The notes under the pieces were generated by a model. It did no database searches and was not told where the DNA came from. It was given only the letters and a program-made list of their open reading frames with translations. Positions 23,133-32,494 of a stretch of 64,000 nucleotides of DNA are shown piece after piece. The position numbers and the translations under genes are program-made. The DNA is taken from positions 14,146,001 to 14,210,000 of the forward strand of contig NC_053043.1 of assembly GCF_003473485.1 (NCBI RefSeq). Direction: 5' to 3'. The DNA is from Medicago truncatula (Eukaryota; Streptophyta; Magnoliopsida; Fabales; Fabaceae). The first letter of the stretch is position 1; each line of letters opens with the position of its first letter.

Positions 23133-24495
23133 CTTTTTTTTTTTTTTTCTCTTTCTGACAAGCTAAAATGAGATTATATTAACAAATAAAAAGTTTTGCT
23201 CCCTAGCACAATGAGTGCAAAGAGAAGCAAAACAAAGTTACATCAAAAAGTCCTGAAGAGTAATGTTATAAATGAAAAATAAACTTCGGCCAATCCCCAA
23301 ACATGCAAGGGGATTCTGCCACCACATATGATAACCAAAGGGAAAGCACACATTTTTTGCTTTCAACCACCGAAAAGAATACATCTTCATCTTCTCCACT
23401 AATTGCACAGTCGTAATGGTTTTGTTGGTAAACAATATATGGTTCCTTTCAGTCCAAAGAACCCACATACAACATAGCCAAACCAAATGTAAGAATGACC
23501 GCCGTGGAGTATATGCAATTGAAGAATGAACAAATTGATAAAAATGATCCGTAACCTGTTGGGGATCCACTGAATACACACCAATCCAAGACTTAATATG
23601 CTTCCAAAGATCACCAAAAATAGTACAATGAATTATTAAATGATCTATGGTTTCCTGTTCACCACATCCTGAGACACATAGTTGATTTTCATTAGTAATA
23701 ACACCGCGCCGCACCAAATTATCCTTTGTCGGCCATCTATTGTGAAAGAGTCGCCAAGCGCAGATAGACACTTTCAAAGGAACACTCTTATGCCAAGGAG
23801 CATCCGCAGTGACATCATAGCTGTGTATCTCCTGCCTCATAAGCATATGATACACACCACGAACTGTGTAGCCAACTCCAATATTCGGACACCAAATGTA
23901 GACATCCGCCTCAGATTCCTGCAACGTAATGTTAGAAAGCAAGTTCCTGATCTCCAACACTAGATCCTCCTCCCAAGCTAACAATCTACGCCTCCACCTC
24001 CAGGCCCCCCATCTACGCCCCACCCTTGTGCATCGATAAGTCATAAAACCTCTTAAATCTCTCCATAAACGTGACCGCCCCCATCCAACAGCCGGACCAA
24101 AAATAAGTAATAAAACCATTACCAAGATGAAATGAAATGCTTTCTTCAAACTAACTACCACCCTCAACACCTATCCCCCCTCGGATTCTAACAATATCCT
24201 TCCACTACGCCGACCCCCACCTATCTCCCTCTCTAATCCGCCCCCTCTCTTCTCCATAACGGGACAACAAAACCTTATACAACAACCCACTTCTATCCAC
24301 TAAACACCTCCAACACCATTTACCAAGAAGAGCTATATTAAACTCTCTCAATCCCCTTACCCCCAAACCTCCAACAGCCTTTACTCATGCAAATAGAATT
24401 CCAATCCACCCAAGCAACTTTCCTATTATCCTCACTCCCACCCCAAAAAAAATTAATTAAAATAGATTCAATAGAAGAGATTATACTTGCGGGAT
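23133..24495 (-). mobile_element. 5'-truncated LINE inserted in mTERF copy E
   Basis: Minus strand from about 24495 to a 16-T run at 23133-23148, which reads as the A-tail. Domains in order: end of the RT (NFFWGGSEDNRKVAWVDW near 24430; FNIALLGKWCWRC near 24330), then zf-RVT in a long frame at 23238-24170 (VYIWCPNIGVGYTVRGVYHM, KVSICAWRLFHNRWPTKDNL, CVSGCGEQETIDHLIIHC, LWTERNHILF). It lacks the endonuclease and most of the RT, so it cannot move itself. Inserted in the same orientation as the mTERF gene. Confidence 0.9.
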
Positions 24496-25021
24496 TCAAC
24501 ACTGCAATAGTGTCTTTGTGTGATTGCAAGAATCTATAAAGCAATTCATAGGTTGGGACTATATGATTATTCAGGCTTGGAGACAAGACTATAGGAGTCT
24601 TAGTGACAAGGTTAACAATGTCAGAGTTAGAAGCACCTTTGGAGAGAAAAAATTGAAACTTTGCTAACACCCTTTTGGAGGGATCGCAAGAAAGCAGCCG
24701 CGACATCTTGGGAATCATATGGCGTAGTTGGGATTCAGAGAAACCATAGTTTCTAAAGAATGTGAGAACAGATTCAGGTTTTTGGGTGGTCTTGAAACGA
24801 AGACGGTGAGCGGAACAGAGTTTGGAAGCAAATTGTGGGGTAAACCCAAAATTGTGAATGAGGTAAGAGGCTGCAAATGAGGTTGAATTTGAAGTGTTGG
24901 TGCAGAAATGTAGAGAAAATGTTAGTAATGATGGGAAAAGAGGGTTAGGGTTTGGGGCTGGTAAGAAAGTTAAGGCCTTGAGATAGAGAGAAGGTCTATA
25001 TCGGGGATGGATATTCAACAT
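24338..25021 (-). pseudogene. mTERF copy E, truncated; its frame runs on into LINE sequence
   Basis: A 227-codon minus-strand frame. Residues 1 to about 178 are an mTERF N-terminal half: LHFCTNTSNSTSFAASYLIH, then HMIPKMSRLLSCDPSKRVLA and YELLYRFLQSHKDTIAVLN. From about residue 180 the frame passes without a break into LINE reverse transcriptase (SIESILINFFWGGSEDNRKV) and stops at 24338-24340. The C-terminal half of mTERF, which should follow, is missing; sequence like the mTERF 3' flank resumes only beyond the LINE tail (about 23044-23072), so roughly half the gene was lost at or after insertion. It may be transcribed as a chimera, but mTERF function is unlikely. Confidence 0.85.
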
Positions 25022-25264
25022 TTAAACAATTTAAAAAGCAAAACTGAAAGAAAAGTAAAGCATATGAATTTGAGAAATGTGAGAATTTGATTGCACAAAA
25101 TAAATGGGGAAAACATTGTTCATTACCTTACCTTTGAGTTCGAAACGAAATGTAAAGATGGAAGTTGTAGAACAAAATGGACGACCTGGGATAACAAGCG
25201 GTGTTGTGAAGAGAAGAATTAGCACCAGTATTAGGGTATTTAGGTCATTTTATCATATTTTAGT
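25022..25264. other. 5' flank of mTERF copy E
   Basis: Contains AAAGGTAAGG on the minus strand near 25125-25135, a donor-like sequence in the place where copies B and D have AAGGTAACA. The right edge is the target duplication of the next element. Confidence 0.4.
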
Positions 25265-25855
25265 TTAGGCTAAATTACATCCGAGATCTTTAAGTTTAAG
25301 GTTTGTAACAAATTGGTTTGGTCACACAGTCCTTTAAGTTTGTAAATGTTTTCAATTTAGTCATTTTATTAACCAAACGTTACAAAACAATGATGCAGCA
25401 GTTAAGTTTATGATGTAGCAGTTAATGAAAACGATGGACATTAGATGTAAGTTTTCATCAAAGGAAGAGTTTAAGGAAGCTTTTATCAATTATTTTGTGT
25501 ATAGTGACTTCAATTTGAGTTTCATAAAGAATGAAAATTAGAGGTTCAGAGTTGGTTCCAAGAAGAATAGTTGTTTTTGGATTGTTTTATATTCTAAGAT
25601 GTATGATGAGGATACATGTCACAACATACACTTAACTGCCATATGATTACATAATTGTTTTTGTAACATTTGCTTAATAGAAGGACTAAATTGAAAACGT
25701 TTAAAAACTTAAAGGGTTTATGTGTGAACAAGATAACTTAAAAATCAATTTGTTACGAACCTCAAAGTTAAAGACTTATGTGTGACAAAAATAACTTAAA
25801 GGACCTATCTATTACAAACATCAAACTTAAATGACACCTGATGTAATTTAGCCTT
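25265..25855. mobile_element. MULE-type MITE with 9-bp target duplication
   Basis: 591 bp flanked by TATTTTAGT at 25256-25264 and 25856-25864. Ends are inverted: TTAGGCTAAATTACATCC from the left and AAGGCTAAATTACATC from the right on the other strand. Further inward, AAGTTTAAGGTTTGTAACAA and its inverted partner extend the arms. No coding sequence. Confidence 0.85.
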
Positions 25856-25990
25856 TATTTTAGTAGATAGTCAAAATGTAAAATAACCATCAAAATTGAC
25901 GCACCGGTTAAGGGACATGGGTTTGAAAAACATTTTTAAAATTTTTAGAAAATCGACTATACACATCTTTAAAGACATAATTACTATGTG

Positions 25991-26117
25991 CTCCCTACGT
26001 CCTTTTTTATAAGAGGCAAATGAGTCGATAAAAGTTGATGTATTTGTTTTATATTATGAACCAAATACATAAACTTTTGTTGACTCATTTGTCTCTTATT
26101 AAAAAGACAAGAAGGAG
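25991..26117. mobile_element. Stowaway-like MITE
   Basis: Begins CTCCCTACGTCC and ends GAAGGAG. The arms pair over AGAGGCAAATGAGTC and GACTCATTTGTCTCT. TA follows on the right; TG stands on the left, a decayed TA. Confidence 0.75.
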
Positions 26118-26149
26118 TATATGATTCAATAGGAAGTGTTCTTAGGACA

Positions 26150-26480
26150 TTTAAGCTTTGTTTACGAGTTTAGAGCGGTAGGGAAATGAGAAGTTTGAAA
26201 AAAATGAAAGAACAAGTAGTAGAAATATATGACATTGAGAGAAGACTTTGCGGGATTATTTTTCTTCATAATATAAAATCATCATCATTTAAGAAACTAA
26301 AAAATTGTATTAGAATAAAGTTTTGGAGGGTTTACATAATTTTTTCAAATTTAATCTATGTTGTTATAATATTCTTAGAATTAAAAATATATTAACCATA
26401 AACATTGATTTATCATTCTTTAAAAAATTACCCTTTCCTTCAATTTCCAACCCTCCAAAGTTCTACCTTCCTCCCATTCA
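26150..26480. repeat. Small dispersed repeat shared with PRL1 intron 3
   Basis: The stretch with AATCTATGTTGTTATAATA at 26350-26375 and its continuation to TTATCATTCTT matches 55625-55745 inside the PRL1 gene. It is probably a MITE family member; ends not defined. Confidence 0.5.
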
Positions 26481-27614
26481 AAAAATTACTTTATAAAATG
26501 TGATTTTTTTTTTAAGGGGGTGATAATACCAACACTGTTAGGTTGGACACGTGATATTTTTTAATAGTTATATTTTTCTATTTGAAATATAAGTATATAA
26601 CTAATAGGAGAAGAGGCAAGTATTTCTCCAACTTATCCGAAGGTAAGAAATAAGAATGTATAATTGCTCACCATAGACAGCCATATCCCTTCTACTTTCA
26701 CATACTTACCCAGTGTAATATGAGTTCTACCATAGAAATTATCATACAACTCAATGAAAGTGGATGGTGATGCTAATTGCCTATATTCTTTCAGCACAGT
26801 CAATCAAACAACAATCCTGGTCCATAAAAATAATACATAACACCTATGCACACAAGACACAGTCAAAATTCAATGTAAAACAGTAGGTGAAGTCTTCCCA
26901 TATGAAGGGGAATACCTTTTCTTTTCAGTTTTTAATAACAGGAGAAAATATTTGGTCAAAAAAGATATTATCCCAAATGGAATGATGAAAGAAAACAATG
27001 GATCAATGAGCCTTATTAGCTCAAGAGTCATGACATCAATGTTGAATCTCATTGTACATCAGTAACAGAAACTACACAAAATCTTTAGAAGAAGAAATCA
27101 TTGCAGCAGTCCATATTTTCTTCACTAATGCTCAAAAACCTTTAAAATATTTCAAATCACAAGCCAAAGCCAACAGTTGAGATTCGTGAAACTAATAACT
27201 AAGTATCCACCCCAATACACACTCAAAATACAAGGATGAAGGATGATTGATGAATATTTCTAGCAAAGGTAGCAATAGCAGCATAAACATTCAGCTAAGC
27301 TAGGTTACAAATAAGCATTGGATATTAAAGAATTTGTACTTGTGCTTCAATAATTTATAAGCATCAAGTAGCTGACACACATTGCAAGTTCACAACTGTA
27401 ATGAAAATTGAAGAATACAACTATGAACAAGTGCTCCAAGTTCTACCCCATCATAATGAAATAACTCAGTTAAATTAATTGCAACTTAGACAGGTTTAAC
27501 ACAAGTACTTGAATATGGGATGAAGAAACATTAAGATGTTGAATTACACAAAATGTGTGCTTAGAAGTTAACCATTCAACAGCTTCCAGATGCTAGACCG
27601 TCCTCCCTGATTTT
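26481..27614. other. Intergenic and 3' flank of mTERF F
   Basis: No gene recognised. At 27095-27124 the sequence AAATCATTGCAGCAGTCCAT and its continuation match 16992-17021 and 23044-23072, suggesting shared ancestry of the 3' flanks of mTERF C, E and F. Confidence 0.4.
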
Positions 27615-28793
27615 TCAAACACCCATTTTTTCTAGGTATAACTTTAACAAATCATCGCTTTCCTCCTTAAAACACTGCACATACTTTTCAAGAAACACAT
27701 TTTCATTAACACCAAATGGAGTAGACAATTCAATATTCTTTTCAATCAAACCTTTGGAGATCAAATACGAAACAACACAAGCCCTCGGAACGATCCTATT
27801 CTCCAAACTATATGAAAAAACCTCCGGCCTTTTGACAAGAGCCGAAGAATCCCAACCCAACTCATTGACCCAAAATCTCATCACTTTATTAATTTTCTCC
27901 GTGGATGCTAACATACACAATGGTCGCTTCCTAAACGCTTCAAGAACCATTTCATCAGACCAACCCCATTTCTTAAAGACAACAACTTTCGCATCCCAAC
28001 GAGATTTCGACATGGCCCTTTTGGCTAACAATGCTTGACAAAAATTCACATTGGTAGGATCATCAAACCCCATCTCCTTAACCAAATCCAAAGCATTCCT
28101 CATATCGTAAGTCAATAATATAGACGGTCTTCTAAGCAATAAAAAAGTGATATTTGAGTGAATGACTCCATCATCAAGTAACATCTTAACATTTCTAATA
28201 AAATGAAAATGACCAAAGAAATGTTTACAATGAAGTATACGTTCAATAACTTTCTCATTAGAAGGAAGGAACATTCTTACCGATTCAAATGTAGGGATTA
28301 TACTATTCTCAAGACTAGAACCAAGAATTCTAGGGCTTCTTGTAACTATCTCCACAATATCAATATTTGAAGCACCTTTTGAGGTTAAAAATTCAAACTT
28401 TGGCAAAACCCTTTTGTAGGGGTCACATTTAAGAATGTCGGGTGCTTGTCTAATGATGTTTTTTATCTGAGAATCAGAGAAACCGTAGTTTCTGAAAACA
28501 GCGATAACTGAATCGGGTTTTCGGGAAGTGTCGAATTGAACTAGTTTTGAAGCTTTTGAAGCGGTTTCTGATGAGAAACCGAAATTGGTAATGAGATATG
28601 AAACTGTGAATTGGGTTTGTTGTGAAGTGGTTGAGGAGTTGTGGTTCAATGAGAGGGTTGAAAGAGAAGAAATGGATTTTGGGGTTGAAATGGGCACTGT
28701 TGTGATTGGATTTAGGCTGTGAAAGAAGGGTTTAAAGCTTAAGGATTTCAACATTGGAGAGTTCCAAGATTTGTTGTGCGTCTGAAACATCAT
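27615..28793 (-). CDS. mTERF family protein, copy F (intact, 392 aa, most diverged)
   Basis: Intact minus-strand frame. The first 65 residues are rich in Ser, Thr and Asn, few acidic, as in organelle transit peptides (PITTVPISTPKSISSLSTLS). The helical array starts at SYLITNFGFSSETASKAS and includes NIIRQAPDILKCDPYKRVLP, VVFKKWGWSDEMVLEAFRKR, RFWVNELGWDSSALVKRP and the end DLLKLYLEKMGV. It shares every major block with B and D but differs at far more positions, so it is an older branch of the cluster. Alternative starts are Met1, Met2 and Met15; all precede the transit-like region. Function as for the family; ligand unknown. Confidence 0.92.
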   Translation of the reverse strand: MMFQTHNKSWNSPMLKSLSFKPFFHSLNPITTVPISTPKSISSLSTLSLNHNSSTTSQQTQFTVSYLITNFGFSSETASKASKLVQFDTSRKPDSVIAVFRNYGFSDSQIKNIIRQAPDILKCDPYKRVLPKFEFLTSKGASNIDIVEIVTRSPRILGSSLENSIIPTFESVRMFLPSNEKVIERILHCKHFFGHFHFIRNVKMLLDDGVIHSNITFLLLRRPSILLTYDMRNALDLVKEMGFDDPTNVNFCQALLAKRAMSKSRWDAKVVVFKKWGWSDEMVLEAFRKRPLCMLASTEKINKVMRFWVNELGWDSSALVKRPEVFSYSLENRIVPRACVVSYLISKGLIEKNIELSTPFGVNENVFLEKYVQCFKEESDDLLKLYLEKMGV

Positions 28794-28896
28794 GATTGAA
28801 AGTGACTTCGATCGATTTACTAGAAGACAACAATTGACAGTGAAAGTGAAAAGTTATGTTTGTAGAACCATTTGTAATAATTTTTTCTTATTACCT

Positions 28897-29084
28897 TTTT
28901 TTTTTTTTTTTTTTTTTACTTTCGCACCGGTTTCCGACCCACCAATGGTAGACGACTAATCCGGCTCATGCGTAGAGACATGCGCACTGGTCAAGTGTTG
29001 TTCCCCCGGAGAATCGAACCCGATATTCCCCGAATACGTCCTTGGAAAGATCTCCTTGTCACTGGAGCCCAAACAACTTGGTTA
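28897..29084 (-). mobile_element. tRNA-derived SINE
   Basis: Minus strand. An A-box-like GGCTCCAGTGACAAGG lies near 29070 and a B box GGTTCGATTCTCC near 29012, ending in a long A-tail (T-run at 28896-28918). Imperfect flanking repeats, ATTTTTTCTTATTAC and ATTTTTTCTATTAC, look like a target duplication. This is a Pol III-type promoter, not a functional tRNA: no cloverleaf is possible. Confidence 0.85.
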
Positions 29085-30317
29085 TTTTTTCTATTACTTT
29101 TCATCCAGAAGAAAAGAGAAAGAAAAAAAAAAATTTGTCTTGAATGATTGTTCAGGTATCACTACTCCATTGAATAAGCACCTCCATCGTAACATTCGAG
29201 TGCATGTGAACAATGGTGGTTATTGAAGCACTCTCTCACTTCATTTTTTGTAATGATGTATAATTATTTGTCGAACCTATTTAATAATTTCTTTTAAGGT
29301 GTTGGGTTGGAGAAAATTTATGTTTATCAAATATTATCATAAAATGAGTGATGTCGACATAAATAGACCAATTCGATATCAACTTTATCTAAATTCGATA
29401 GCCTTCATAAGAGATTTTGAGTTTACTAGTGTATATCTCGAACTAGTCCTCATCATCTGTTTATACTTTCATATATTTAACCAACAAGAAAGTTGAGATC
29501 GATTTGAAATGGAGAACGATGATACAATTTCATAGAAGACGGAGGGTCGTGGTAGTAGACTTCAGAGCATTGGTGTGGTCGGGAAAATTTTAGGGTGGCA
29601 CCGTGATGGGTGCAAAACGTTCTTGCTAAGAACTCTAACCTAGCCAACGATGAGCCATTTACAAGGCCTTGTTGGTTGTGTATGAGGTAGGACGATTGTG
29701 AACGAGATTATGGTTAGCTACTGAACCTTATATATAGAAAATATTTTGCTTCCTTGCTTGCTCGCTCTTAAATCTTCCCTTAAGGTCGGCTCTGCATTGC
29801 TCCCCAAGTCAGGAGCGTATAGAACTCAAATGATTAGTTCTTTAGATCGCCATTGCACTTAAGTGGCAATGAGGGTATCAATTGAGTACCTAGCCTAGTC
29901 CAAAAACTTTTATATAATTTCGACATTCTCGAGGAATGTCATTTAATATTACATATTACGTATTAACATACAACTATTTTCTATAAGGGATAAACGGGTC
30001 AGCAAAAGTTGATGTATTTGCTTCGTAATATAGATCAAAACACATCACATAAACATTTAGGTGGTTTAGTCACAAAGCAACGAGGTCGAGGATGATGATC
30101 AAGTCACAATGGTCACTCTTAAAACACGGAGCTAACATGTTTGGCTCCATATATGAATCTTGCCTCACCATTACTGTTCCTTTCTCACATTCTTTCACAT
30201 CTCTTTGTTCATTTTACTACTAATAATCTTCAAAATTCACATTTTAAGGGGACAAAGAAAATTGCTTCTTTTACATTACAAAATCATTGATTCCCTCGTT
30301 CAAATTGATTCGTTCCT
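29085..30317. other. Intergenic and PPR gene 5' region
   Basis: No gene recognised. The part near 30150-30317 should be the PPR promoter and leader. Confidence 0.4.
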
Positions 30318-31829
30318 ATGTCACATTGTAGGATTTTCCACCACATTCTCAAACGCTGTAAAGCTTCTAAGAATTCCAAAACCGTTGCTAAAACTCACGC
30401 AAGGATCATTATACTTGGTTATGCCACATACCCATCTCTTGTAGCATCTCTAATATCAACCTATGCACATTGTCAGCAACCTAACATAGCCCATCATGTG
30501 TTTTCCAGGGTTATGAATTTGTTCAACATGAATTTGGTGATTGAAAGCCTAGTGAAATCTGGGGAATGTGATATTGCCAAGAAGGTGTTTGATAAAATGC
30601 CTGTTCGAGATGTTGTTACTTGGAACACTGTCATTGGAGGGTATGTTAAAAATTTGCGCTTTCTTGATGCATTGAGTATTTTCCGCGTCATGTTGAAGGC
30701 CAAGGTTGAGCCGGATGGGTTTACTTTTGCTTCTGTGGTGACGGGGTGTGCACGTCTCGGTTCATTTTGTAATGCGAAGTGGGTGCATGGTTTAATGGTT
30801 GAGAAAAAGGTTGAACTTAATTATATACTCACTGCTGCGTTGGTTGACATGTATGCTAAGTGTGGTAGGGTTGATGTTTCGAAAGAGGTTTTTGAGTGTG
30901 TGGTGCGTGATCATGTTTCTGTTTGGAATGCTATGATTAATGGGTTGGCCATTCATGGACATGCTTTGGATGCAACTGTGGTTTTTTCAAGGATGGAGGT
31001 GGAAAATGTTTTGCCGGATTCTGTTACTTTTGTTGGGATTTTGAAAGGTTGCAGCCACTGTGGGTTAGTTGAGGTAGGTCGCAAGTACTTTGAAATGATG
31101 CAGAATCGATTTTTTATTCAGCCGCAGCTTAAGCATTATGGTACCATGGTTGATCTCTTGGGACGAGCAGGGCATTTGGAAGAGGCCTATTCCATGATTA
31201 AGGCGATGTCGGTGGAGCCTGATGTTGTTATTTGGAGATCACTTTTGAGTGCTTGTAGAATCCACGGAAAGAAAGAACTTGGTGAATTTGCTATTGCAAA
31301 TATTTCCCGTCTTGAGAGTGGGGATTTTGTCTTGTTGTCAAACATGTATTGCTCTTTCAAGAATTGGCATGGTGCTGAGAGGGTGAGACACATGATGAAA
31401 AAGGGAGGAGTTCGTAAAAAGCGTGGTAAGAGTTGGATTGAATTGGGGGGCAGCATTCATCAATTTAATGCAGCTGATCAGTCACATGCTGAAATGAAAG
31501 CAATTTACAGGGTGCTGGAAGGTTTGATGCAGAGAGCTAAACTGGAAGGATTCACACCTTTGACAGAACTTGTTTTGATGGATGTTTCTGAAGAGGAAAA
31601 AGAGGCGAATTTAACATTTCATAGCGAGAAGCTGGCTTTGGCTTACGGAGTTCTGAAAAGTAGCCCTGGAACAAAAATCACGATTTCCAAGAACTTGCGT
31701 ATTTGTCAAGACTGTCATAATTGGATTAAAATTGTCTCAAGGATATTAAACAGAGAGATAATTGTGAGAGATCGCATCCGTTTTCATCAATTTGAAGGTG
31801 GATGTTGCTCTTGTGGAGACTACTGGTAG
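30318..31829 (+). CDS. Pentatricopeptide repeat protein, PLS class with E and DYW domains
   Basis: Intronless 503-aa frame. PLS-type PPR repeats run from about residue 30 to 330, with characteristic VFDKMPVRDVVTWNTVIGGY, ALVDMYAKCGRVDVSKEVFE, VSVWNAMINGLAIHGHALDA and HYGTMVDLLGRAGHLEEAYS. The E/E+ region follows (KSWIELGGSIHQFNAADQSH) and then a complete DYW deaminase-like domain. In the latter the zinc ligands H435-x-E437 (FHSEKLALAYG) and C463-x-x-C466 (CQDC) are present, and the protein ends in CGDYW. Known: such proteins specify and catalyse C-to-U editing in mitochondria or plastids. It resembles the Arabidopsis At5g50990 type (from memory). The N-terminus is short with a basic, organelle-like start. 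The RNA target cannot be told from here. Confidence 0.93.
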   Translation: MSHCRIFHHILKRCKASKNSKTVAKTHARIIILGYATYPSLVASLISTYAHCQQPNIAHHVFSRVMNLFNMNLVIESLVKSGECDIAKKVFDKMPVRDVVTWNTVIGGYVKNLRFLDALSIFRVMLKAKVEPDGFTFASVVTGCARLGSFCNAKWVHGLMVEKKVELNYILTAALVDMYAKCGRVDVSKEVFECVVRDHVSVWNAMINGLAIHGHALDATVVFSRMEVENVLPDSVTFVGILKGCSHCGLVEVGRKYFEMMQNRFFIQPQLKHYGTMVDLLGRAGHLEEAYSMIKAMSVEPDVVIWRSLLSACRIHGKKELGEFAIANISRLESGDFVLLSNMYCSFKNWHGAERVRHMMKKGGVRKKRGKSWIELGGSIHQFNAADQSHAEMKAIYRVLEGLMQRAKLEGFTPLTELVLMDVSEEEKEANLTFHSEKLALAYGVLKSSPGTKITISKNLRICQDCHNWIKIVSRILNREIIVRDRIRFHQFEGGCCSCGDYW

Positions 31830-32209
31830 TCACTTATGAGAGTTAATGCTTTGTTGCATTGTTGATTGGCCCTTGGCTGTTACACATTCTGATCATTTAG
31901 AGAAGAAGCTGCCAAACGTAAAGGAAAGGGATGGAACCAAAATGGGAAACTCTCTTTACAAACATCAAATTCATATCCACTTAGGTCTTTGTCATGTCTG
32001 TAAGCTTAAAAATGATAGTATGCACTATGCAATTGGCAATTGTTAATATCGTACCTTTTCTGCGTAACAATGGACAATTTGACCTGATGTTCTGCAAGCA
32101 GTAAGACCTTGAGGAGATGAAACAGAAGCAATTATTGAATGAGTCTCAGCAAGACACCAAGAAACAACATTTGCAGTGTGAGTCTCACATTGGATGAGAT
32201 ATGGTCTGA
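31830..32209. other. 3' flank of the PPR gene
   Basis: No gene recognised. An open frame at 31846-32046 is probably 3' untranslated sequence. Confidence 0.35.
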
Positions 32210-32494
32210 AAACGAGTTCATAAGTTTGAGACATCTCTCACCTTACAAGCTGGTTTTAGAGTTGAGTTAGGCCAAGCCCAAATTGAAGATAGTGAACCCA
32301 TAAGGGAAAAAGATGCAACTATTGCAGTGAACCTAGAAGGACAAGTAGTTTCTACATCTGCACCTATGCCAAAGCTGAACGACTCAGTCGAATGTTTAAA
32401 CAATGTAGCTGCTTCTAAATGTGCTTTTGGGTTAACTGTAATAGCTGTGCTTCTGGTTTCACTTCATGCTGACCTCCTAGTGGATCATTTCTAA
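32210..32494 (+). other. Possible orphan exon with a C-terminal hydrophobic segment
   Basis: A plus-strand frame without an ATG is open for 94 codons to TAA 32492-32494. It reads as an acidic stretch (QAQIEDSEPIREKDATIAVN), then CLNNVAASKC, then a hydrophobic run AFGLTVIAVLLVSLHADLL that could be a tail anchor. The order acidic-then-membrane is unlike random AT-rich DNA. No matching upstream exon was found; it could be a relic or a last exon. The minus-strand open frame at 32218-32403 is its antisense. Confidence 0.3.

Noticed and set aside
23682-23963. 93-codon plus-strand frame
   Set aside because: Antisense shadow of the LINE zf-RVT coding region.
27754-28038. 94-codon plus-strand frame
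   Set aside because: Antisense shadow of mTERF copy F.
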